The notes under the pieces are model-generated. The model did no database searches and was not told where the DNA came from. It worked only from the letters and a program-made list of their open reading frames with translations. Shown piece by piece: positions 1 to 4,235 of a stretch of 6,073 nt of DNA. Numbering within the stretch: the first letter of the stretch is position 1; every line of letters begins with the position of its first letter. The position numbers and the translations under genes were made by a program. This DNA is from Pirellulales bacterium (GTDB lineage Bacteria > Planctomycetota > Planctomycetia > Pirellulales > Thermoguttaceae): positions 1 through 6,073 of the forward strand of contig DAOWNK010000201.1 in NCBI GenBank assembly GCA_030642635.1. Direction: 5' to 3'.

Positions 1-204
1 GTAGGCCGCCAGCTGGCTGAGCAGGCTGGGGACCAGGTTGATTGTGGCGTGCAGCTCGGGCGTTTCCTTCAACAGCATTGCCATGCCCCAGTAGTCCTTC
101 GTCCCGTGCAGCCGGACCCAGGGCATGGGTATCTCGCCGTCCAGCTCGTCGCCGTAGTACGGCTGGTGCTGGTGCCAGAAAAATGCCAACGAGACTTCGT
201 GCAT
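1..204 (-). CDS. GH57 family glycoside hydrolase, N-terminal fragment
   Basis: The first 68 codons of a gene that continues past the left edge. The product begins MHEVSLAFFWHQHQPYY, followed by MPWVRLHGTKDYWGM at about residues 27-41. The HxHQP stretch is conserved region 1 of glycoside hydrolase family 57, whose members are alpha-amylases, 4-alpha-glucanotransferases, branching enzymes and related alpha-glucan enzymes. The MPWVRLHGTKDYWGM segment is typical of the bacterial GH57 group annotated as alpha-amylase or DUF1957-like. The catalytic Glu and Asp lie in the missing part, so the exact activity cannot be assigned. The ATG at 202-204 fits the usual family start, but no Shine-Dalgarno sequence precedes it: the leader is C-rich and consists of repeat sequence. 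The gene lies 81 nt downstream of the glgA stop on the same strand, consistent with joint glycogen metabolism. The family call is firm; the substrate is not known. Confidence 0.85.
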   Translation of the reverse strand, partial: MHEVSLAFFWHQHQPYYGDELDGEIPMPWVRLHGTKDYWGMAMLLKETPELHATINLVPSLLSQLAAY

Positions 205-207
205 GGT

Positions 208-334
208 GGGGGCTAGGGATTGGGGATTAGGGATTGGGGATTAGGGATTGGGGATTAGGGATTGGGGGCTGTGGCTGGTGAATTTTCAATTTTCAATTTT
301 CAATTTGGCCCCAATCCCTAATCCCCAATCCCTA
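208..334. repeat. 14-bp tandem repeat with inverted copies, glgA/GH57 junction
   Basis: Three exact 14-bp units GGGGATTAGGGATT lie at 222-263, preceded by a degenerate unit at 208-221 (two changes). Positions 309-334 are the exact reverse complement of 242-267, giving a 26-bp perfect inverted repeat around a 41-nt loop. Transcribed, this could form a long hairpin between glgA and the GH57 gene. Its left end abuts the GH57 start codon and its right arm lies inside the glgA reading frame. It could act as an intercistronic stabiliser or terminator, but there is no run of T after the stem. Confidence 0.9.
281..306. repeat. AATTTTC 7-bp tandem repeat
   Basis: Three full copies of AATTTTC followed by AATTT form an AT-rich block inside the loop of the larger inverted repeat. 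On the minus strand it encodes the last residues of GlgA (KLKIEN) and its TGA stop at 286-288. It differs sharply in composition from the GC-rich coding DNA around it. Confidence 0.9.
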
Positions 335-1794
335 CTTCGAGTCTCCTGATAAAGCTCGACGTATTGCTTTGCACTCCTTGCCCACGACCAATCCTGTCTC
401 ATGCCGGTATCAACGAGTTTCGCCCACAAGTCCGGCCGTCGATAGGCGTCACATGCCCGATTGAGCGTCTCACTGAGCGCCTGCGGGGCGTACTCCCGGA
501 AGCTGAACCCGTTCGGCGGCGCGGCGCCCGGCGAGGAATCGCCGAAGTCGGTAATCGTGTCGGCCAGACCGCCGGTCGCCCGGACCACGGGCACGGCGCC
601 GTACATCAGACTGTAAAGTTGGTTCAGCCCGCACGGCTCGAACCGGCTGGGCATCAGGAACATGTCGGCGCCGGCTTCGATCCGATGTGCCAGCGGGTTC
701 GAGAACTCCAACTGCACTGCCACCTTTTGCGGGAACCGTTGGGCCAGCGTAGCGAACAGATCGTGGTATTCCGGCTCGCCGGTCCCCAAAATCACCCATT
801 GTGCATCGGCAGTCTGAACCCATTGCTGGATGACTTTTGCCACCAGATCGACACCCTTCTGATCGATCAGCCGGCCGACCATGCCGATAAGCGGTACGTC
901 TGCGGCCTCCGGCAGCCCAAGCTCCTCTTGCAGGGCCGCCTTGCAGATCGGCTTGCCCTGGCCGACGCTGTCTGCGTCGTAGTTAGCCGCCAGGTGCGGA
1001 TCGACGGCCGGGTTCCACTGCTTCCGGTCGATGCCGTTAAGGATTCCGGACAGTACGTTCCGACGATATTGCAACACGCTTTCCAGGCCGCAGCCGAGCG
1101 GCTCGGTTTGAATTTCCTGCGAGTAGCGAGGGCTTACCGCATTGATTGAATCGGCGAAGACCATGCCGGCCTTCAACAGGTTCAGCTTGCCGTGGAATTC
1201 CAGTTCACGCCAATTGAAGTATTTCCAGTCCAGTCCGGTCAATAGCATGTCCCAGTGCCAGAACCTGCCCTGGTAGGACATGTTGTGGATGGTCAGCAGC
1301 GTGGCAATCTGCTCGTATCGCGGCACGGCGTGGTACTCGATCTTCAGGTACGCCGGCACCAAGGCGGTCTGCCAATCGTTGGCATGGATCACGTCCACCG
1401 GCAGATCGAGCAGCCGGACGGCCTCCAACACGGCACGTGAGAAGAATACGAACCGCTCGCAGTTGTCGATGTAGTCCTTGCCGTCGGCGCCGTACAGCTC
1501 GTCGCGATCGTAGTAGTTGTCTTGCCGGACTAGGTATACCGGCACGTCGCACTTCGGCAGCGAGCTTTTAAGCAGGTGTCCGGTGACCATCTTGCTGCCG
1601 ATCGGCACGATGAAGTCGATTCCCATCGGCTCAATCGTCTGGCCGCAATAGGCGGTCTTCCGGTATGCCGGCATGATTACCGCCGGCGAGTGGCCCAGCC
1701 GGGCCAACTCGATCGGCAACGCACCGCACACGTCGGCCAGTCCGCCGGTCTTCGCAAAAGGAACCGCCTCACTGGTGGCAAGCAGGATGTTCAC
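286..1794 (-). CDS. glgA: Glycogen synthase, ADP-glucose dependent (GT5)
   Basis: Transfers glucose from ADP-glucose to the non-reducing end of an alpha-1,4-glucan, the elongation step of cytoplasmic glycogen synthesis. Numbered from the longest possible start (GTG, 1806), the N-terminal GT-B domain shows the KTGGLADV nucleotide-sugar loop at 19-26, HANDWQTA at 141-148 and TIHNMSYQG at 172-180. The C-terminal domain shows GRLIDQKGVDL at 311-321, FEPCGLNQLYSLMYG at 389-403 and the TGGL motif at 411-414. I chose the GTG at 1792-1794 because a GGAG lies 6 nt upstream and the product then begins MNILLATSE, matching where E. coli GlgA begins; the GTG at 1804-1806 would add four residues and has no ribosome site. 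Length, about 502 residues, is slightly above the usual 475-490. The excess is partly a tail (about residues 492-506, RDWGLGIGAKLKIEN) encoded by intergenic-type repeats. Function is confident. Confidence 0.96.
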   Translation of the reverse strand: MNILLATSEAVPFAKTGGLADVCGALPIELARLGHSPAVIMPAYRKTAYCGQTIEPMGIDFIVPIGSKMVTGHLLKSSLPKCDVPVYLVRQDNYYDRDELYGADGKDYIDNCERFVFFSRAVLEAVRLLDLPVDVIHANDWQTALVPAYLKIEYHAVPRYEQIATLLTIHNMSYQGRFWHWDMLLTGLDWKYFNWRELEFHGKLNLLKAGMVFADSINAVSPRYSQEIQTEPLGCGLESVLQYRRNVLSGILNGIDRKQWNPAVDPHLAANYDADSVGQGKPICKAALQEELGLPEAADVPLIGMVGRLIDQKGVDLVAKVIQQWVQTADAQWVILGTGEPEYHDLFATLAQRFPQKVAVQLEFSNPLAHRIEAGADMFLMPSRFEPCGLNQLYSLMYGAVPVVRATGGLADTITDFGDSSPGAAPPNGFSFREYAPQALSETLNRACDAYRRPDLWAKLVDTGMRQDWSWARSAKQYVELYQETRSRDWGLGIGAKLKIEN

Positions 1795-1800
1795 TGGTGA

Positions 1801-1804
1801 CTCC
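1801..1804 (-). promoter_or_regulatory. Shine-Dalgarno GGAG deciding the glgA start
   Basis: On the minus strand GGAG is followed by a 6-nt spacer (TCACCA) and the GTG at 1792-1794. It overlaps the alternative upstream GTG at 1804-1806, which itself has only AT-rich sequence before it. This supports the inner start codon. Confidence 0.6.
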
Positions 1805-1841
1805 ACTTGGATTGTATATTACCACTGGGCACGGAGGGTAC

Positions 1842-1881
1842 GGAGGAGGGAAAAGAGAGGAGAGAAGAGGGAGGAGAGAGA
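1842..1881. repeat. 40-nt uninterrupted purine tract
   Basis: All forty plus-strand bases are A or G, in irregular GGA/GAGA units. It lies 36 nt upstream of the first possible glgA start, so glgA mRNA that began upstream of it would carry a pyrimidine-only leader segment. The stretch at 1850-1864 is the exact reverse complement of 1996-2010 in the pyrimidine tract across the spacer. Confidence 0.9.
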
Positions 1882-1965
1882 TTTATAGCCCAGGACGGGA
1901 GGCCCGTGGCGAAATTATCTAGCATAGTGACACAGCGGCTAAATGGAAATATTCGCAAAACATTA

Positions 1966-2025
1966 TTCTCTCTTCCCTCTTCTCTTCTCCCTCCCCTCTC
2001 CTCTCTTTTCTCTCTTCTCTCTTCT
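1966..2025. repeat. 60-nt uninterrupted pyrimidine tract
   Basis: Sixty consecutive C/T bases on the plus strand, the strand-swapped counterpart of the purine tract at 1842-1881. The two form an imperfect inverted repeat with a 15-bp perfect core (1850-1864 against 1996-2010). The open frames running through both tracts are low-complexity on each strand and look like by-products of composition, not genes. Confidence 0.9.
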
Positions 2026-2038
2026 ACCCCACGCCACG

Positions 2039-2056
2039 CGCTGGGCAAGCCCAGCG
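2039..2056 (-). terminator. Possible stem-loop after pyrE
   Basis: CGCTGGGC and GCCCAGCG form an 8-bp perfect GC-rich stem with a very short AA centre, 14 nt beyond the pyrE stop. No T-run follows it on the minus strand; the next bases are mixed, then purine-rich RNA. It could end or protect the pyrE message, but it lacks a key part of an intrinsic terminator. Confidence 0.35.
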
Positions 2057-2070
2057 GCTAAACGGTCTTT

Positions 2071-2628
2071 TTAACTGCTGGGCGGAGTGATACCGAAATC
2101 GCGGATGTCCAGTAGGCTGTCTAGCCGGTAGCCGGCCTCGGAGAACGCCTCGGCGCCGCCTTCCATCCGGTCGATAATGGCGATCACCCGACGGACCTTC
2201 ATGCCGAACTGTTCGACACGTTCGATGGCCGCAAGCGACGACCCGCCGGTAGTGACTACGTCTTCAACGATGACGACCTGATCGTCCGGCTGCACAGGCC
2301 CTTCTATATACCGGTTCGTACCGTGGCCCTTCGACTCTTTTCTAACCATGAAACCACGGACCGGTGTTTCTCGCACCGCCGATATGGCAACGACTGCGGC
2401 GGTGATCGGATCGGCCCCGATCGACATGCCGCCGACCGCCTCTGGCATGGATTCGCCGCCGAGCAGATCGAGTATGCCTTCTGCGACCAGCAGTGCGCCG
2501 GCCGGATCGAGCGTGACCTGTTTCCCGTCGAGGTAATACGTGGCCTTCTTGCCCGAGACGAGCGTGAAGTCGCCGAACTTAAGCGCCTTTTCACGAACCA
2601 GACCGATCAGTGTTTGTTTGTCGTACAT
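2071..2628 (-). CDS. pyrE: Orotate phosphoribosyltransferase
   Basis: Converts orotate and PRPP to orotidine 5'-monophosphate plus pyrophosphate, the fifth step of de novo UMP synthesis, in the cytoplasm. The 185-residue product has the family's N-terminal signature SGKKATYYLDGK (25-36), the flexible-loop region RKESKGHG (96-103) and the PRPP-binding motif VVIVEDVVTTGGSS (118-131), with the paired acidic residues and the TTGGS loop intact. Length suits a short, complete bacterial OPRT. Translation starts at the ATG at 2626-2628, only 4 nt (ATAA) after the stop of the upstream L,D-transpeptidase-like gene. No good ribosome site is visible, so translation is probably coupled to that gene. No other pyrimidine gene is near. 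The stop is a TAA at 2071-2073. Identification is confident. Confidence 0.96.
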   Translation of the reverse strand: MYDKQTLIGLVREKALKFGDFTLVSGKKATYYLDGKQVTLDPAGALLVAEGILDLLGGESMPEAVGGMSIGADPITAAVVAISAVRETPVRGFMVRKESKGHGTNRYIEGPVQPDDQVVIVEDVVTTGGSSLAAIERVEQFGMKVRRVIAIIDRMEGGAEAFSEAGYRLDSLLDIRDFGITPPSS

Positions 2629-2632
2629 TTAT

Positions 2633-3832
2633 TTACCGTCGAATAGTAACCCTCGACGCAACCGGTCCAACGGATAGTATACCAAATACGTCTTCGATGT
2701 CTTTATCTCCGAGCCTGATCGAGCCTCGCCCGGAGGTAGTGTGCAGGCTGGTCGGGTCTCCGGTGCCGTGGATGCCGAGCCGGCAGTGTTGCCCCGGGTG
2801 TTCACCCAGCCCGATCCAAAGTTTACCCAACGGGTTACGCGGATCACCGGCGCTGATCTGTTCCCGATTCGGCCCGTAGTATTGCGGGCTGACCGTCTTG
2901 TTGCAGACGACGTATGTCCCTTCCAACTCGGCACAGTCCAGTCCGACGCCGATTGGAAACCGCCCGGCGTATCGTCCGGCGAGCATCAACATCAACTCGT
3001 ACCGCTGCAGGTCAACCACGGCGTTGAACGGCCCGCGAACGACCTTCAACTGCTTGCCCGGCTCCAGGCGCCGCGGGTCGCGGATGCCGTTTATGTTCGC
3101 CAGCAGTTGCCATGGGACGTTGTAGCTTTGGGCGATCTGCTCGAGCGTCTCGCCGCGCTTGATCGTGTACGGTGGTTCGAGCAAGTGTAGTTTGGAATAG
3201 ATGATGTGCCCGGCGAGTTGATCGAGCAGTTCGGCAACCCGGCTTGCCTGCGCAGGTGACATCTCCGGATTGTTGTATAGATTGCTAAGCGCAAGGTGCG
3301 CTTGTGTCATGCGGCCTTCGTTGAGTTCCCTTTCGGCGGCCTTCAGAAGCGAGTCGAACTTATCAGGCAATGGGGACTGTCCCGATTTTCGCGAAGCGAA
3401 AATGGGACTGTCCCCTTCTGAAACAGTTGCGTTAGTTGCGAGCGGATTTTGTTGGGGCAGCGTGGTTGCGACCGGAGGCGCCGCGTTGCCGTACTGAGCG
3501 TATGGCGCTGCCGTTACACTCGGTGATGTTCCACCCGGTGTAGGTGTAATTGTTGCGCTTGGCGCCGGTGGATGTTTCGGCATGGTGAACCGCGGCGGGG
3601 CCGTGCCGAAATTAGACGGATTAAGCTCCGTGGCCACCGTGCCTGCACCGGTGGGAAACTGCGGTGTTGCCGCGGCGGCAAGTTCCGGCGGTCCGGTAGT
3701 CGAGCCTTCGGAGAACAGCGGGGCGTTGCCGCCCGGTGCGTTGATCTGTTGTTTGCGGGTAATCGATACGTATGCACCATACGCAATCGCACCCAACACC
3801 ACGATGATAAACAGCCCTTTAAGCGAGTTCAC
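2633..3832 (-). CDS. Membrane-anchored LysM / L,D-transpeptidase-like protein, catalytic Cys replaced by Ser
   Basis: A 399-residue envelope protein. Residues 5-24 form one hydrophobic helix after a short positive N-terminus, which I read as a signal anchor placing the rest outside the membrane. Residues 30-135 are a Pro/Ala/Thr-rich linker, 155-217 are helical and TPR-like, 222-265 are a LysM peptidoglycan-binding module (YTIKRGETLEQIAQSYNVP), and about 270-398 resemble a YkuD L,D-transpeptidase domain. That domain keeps the first conserved histidine block (LGIHGT, 352-357) and the R-L after the active site. Where the family has S-x-G-C-x-R, this protein reads SGRGSIRL (367-374) with a TCG serine at 371. 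YkuD enzymes make 3-3 cross-links or attach proteins to peptidoglycan through that cysteine, so activity is doubtful. A GTG start with AAGGAGG 6 nt upstream is clear. pyrE follows after 4 nt. A palindromic repeat is embedded in frame at residues 140-154. Confidence 0.88.
   Translation of the reverse strand: MNSLKGLFIIVVLGAIAYGAYVSITRKQQINAPGGNAPLFSEGSTTGPPELAAAATPQFPTGAGTVATELNPSNFGTAPPRFTMPKHPPAPSATITPTPGGTSPSVTAAPYAQYGNAAPPVATTLPQQNPLATNATVSEGDSPIFASRKSGQSPLPDKFDSLLKAAERELNEGRMTQAHLALSNLYNNPEMSPAQASRVAELLDQLAGHIIYSKLHLLEPPYTIKRGETLEQIAQSYNVPWQLLANINGIRDPRRLEPGKQLKVVRGPFNAVVDLQRYELMLMLAGRYAGRFPIGVGLDCAELEGTYVVCNKTVSPQYYGPNREQISAGDPRNPLGKLWIGLGEHPGQHCRLGIHGTGDPTSLHTTSGRGSIRLGDKDIEDVFGILSVGPVASRVTIRR
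3372..3415. repeat. Palindromic repeat embedded in the LysM-gene reading frame
   Basis: An inner stem ATTTTCGC/GCGAAAAT (3385-3392 with 3396-3403, GAA loop) is extended by GGGGACTGTCCC at 3372-3383 against GGGACTGTCCCC at 3404-3415, with one mismatch and one bulged G. It is translated as GDSPIFASRKSGQSP in the linker between the Pro-rich stretch and the helical region. From memory, similar GDSPIFA-type peptides occur in unrelated planctomycete proteins, which suggests a dispersed element; I cannot verify that here. Confidence 0.8.
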
Positions 3833-3838
3833 GATTGT

Positions 3839-3845
3839 CCTCCTT
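3839..3845 (-). promoter_or_regulatory. Strong Shine-Dalgarno AAGGAGG for the LysM/LDT gene
   Basis: Minus-strand AAGGAGG with a 6-nt spacer (ACAATC) before the GTG at 3830-3832. It is the best ribosome site in the window and fixes this start. It also offers good initiation for a two-gene LDT-pyrE message whose second gene lacks its own site. Confidence 0.85.
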
Positions 3846-3862
3846 GACAGTATGAGTTATAT

Positions 3863-3941
3863 GAGTGCCACGGTCGTCCCGACCGTGCTTCGAGAAGAAG
3901 GCCTTTTTACAAAAAGCACGGTCGGGACGACCGTGGCACTC
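3863..3941. repeat. Paired REP-like palindromes forming a 28-bp perfect inverted repeat
   Basis: Positions 3863-3890 are the exact reverse complement of 3914-3941, separated by 23 nt. Each arm is itself a hairpin, CACGGTCG and CGACCGTG with a 3-nt loop (3869-3887 and 3917-3935). Two inverted REP hairpins around a short spacer is the layout of a BIME-type element, which RAYT transposases are known to mobilise elsewhere. No such transposase gene is in the window. The spacer holds a second small palindrome, CTTTTTACAAAAAG (3903-3916). It lies in the 5' leader of the LysM/LDT gene, about 30 nt from the start codon. Confidence 0.92.
3911..3935 (-). terminator. Intrinsic-terminator-like hairpin plus T5
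   Basis: Read on the minus strand, the 8-bp stem CACGGTCG/CGACCGTG with a 3-nt loop is followed by CTTTTTG. It could end transcripts coming from the GH42-like gene some 300 nt upstream. If the LDT-pyrE promoter lies upstream of it, it would instead sit in that operon's leader, and the 28-bp long-range pairing would compete with it. Which applies cannot be decided here. Confidence 0.4.
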
Positions 3942-4133
3942 CTGTAATGTAAATAATCCAGACTAGCGGAGTAATCATAAGAAAATTTGCCGAGCCGTGC
4001 TACATCAAAGTTGGGGAAAACATCGGCAGCCTATTATGCCCAAATTGCCAGGCTTCTTGGTTTGCCGGCTTGTTTCACAATTCACAGTCCTGGCCGGTGG
4101 GCCAGAGACGCCCTGATAGCCAAGTAACATGGT

Positions 4134-4171
4134 GTTAGCAGCAAGGGCCGCCGTACCGGCGACCGCTAAAC
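4134..4171. repeat. TTAGC...GCTAA palindrome, copy A
   Basis: TTAGC at 4135-4139 can pair with GCTAA at 4165-4169, and CGCCG at 4149-4153 with CGGCG at 4157-4161. Its ends and GC-rich core resemble the tighter palindrome at 4188-4215, 17 nt away, so it is probably a diverged copy. Confidence 0.55.
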
Positions 4172-4187
4172 AAAGTCAATTCTCACG

Positions 4188-4215
4188 TTTAGCAGCCGCC
4201 GGCACGGCGGCTAAA
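4188..4215 (-). repeat. TTTAG...CTAAA palindrome, copy B, 3' of GH42-like gene
   Basis: TTTAG (4188-4192) pairs with CTAAA (4211-4215) and CCGCCG (4196-4201) with CGGCGG (4205-4210), leaving a 3-nt loop and a 3-nt bulge (CAG). It starts 20 nt beyond the stop of the GH42-like gene and could serve as its terminator or message-end protector. No T-run follows, so I class it as a repeat. Confidence 0.65.
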
Positions 4216-4235
4216 TAGACTATTCATCCTACCGC

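Larger units (their letters stand above)
1807..2070. other. Intergenic spacer between glgA and pyrE
   Basis: No believable gene lies here. Besides the two homopurine/homopyrimidine tracts it holds a small hairpin (ACGGG-AGG-CCCGT, 1895-1907) and two direct copies of CAGCGGCTAAAYGG, at 1933-1946 and 2052-2065, 119 bp apart. It probably contains the 3' end of the pyrE transcript and the glgA promoter. I could not find a convincing -35/-10 pair. Confidence 0.7.
3942..4235. other. Intergenic region between GH42-like and LysM/LDT genes
   Basis: No gene seen on either strand. It contains a small hairpin TGGCC-GGTG-GGCCA (4091-4104) and two related palindromes at 4134-4171 and 4188-4215. The LDT-pyrE promoter may lie here; minus-strand TATGAT (3974-3979) is a possible -10, but no matching -35 is found at normal spacing. 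Confidence 0.6.

Noticed and set aside
42..230. Plus-strand open frame ending in WWGLGIGD
   Set aside because: It is antisense to the GH57 coding start, Arg/Pro/Ser-rich, and its end is simply the 14-bp repeat translated.
208..263. Tandem repeat as a CRISPR array or origin iterons
   Set aside because: Units are directly adjacent 14-mers with no spacers, and no replication gene or DnaA-box cluster is nearby.
364..1149. 261-codon plus-strand open frame
   Set aside because: Lies wholly antisense to glgA; composition reflects the third-position GC pattern of glgA and shows no domain.
1813..1818. Minus-strand TATACA just before glgA as a -10 box
   Set aside because: No -35 partner at normal distance, and transcription would start at or within the first candidate start codon.
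1791..2061. Opposed open frames on both strands across the glgA-pyrE spacer
   Set aside because: They translate the purine/pyrimidine tracts into low-complexity Glu/Arg or Ser/Leu runs; no ribosome site and no recognisable domain.
2741..3190. 149-codon plus-strand open frame
   Set aside because: Antisense to the LysM/LDT gene, which has clear domains and a strong ribosome site.
3863..3941. CRISPR-like or insertion-sequence reading of the repeats
   Set aside because: Only one inverted pair with a 23-nt loop; no regular direct repeats with unique spacers, no transposase gene and no target-site duplication visible.
3974..3979. Minus-strand TATGAT as -10 of the LDT-pyrE promoter
   Set aside because: No -35-like hexamer at 16-19 nt; a TTGATG lies 23 nt away, too far. 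A CATAAT further upstream also has no partner. Kept only as a possibility.
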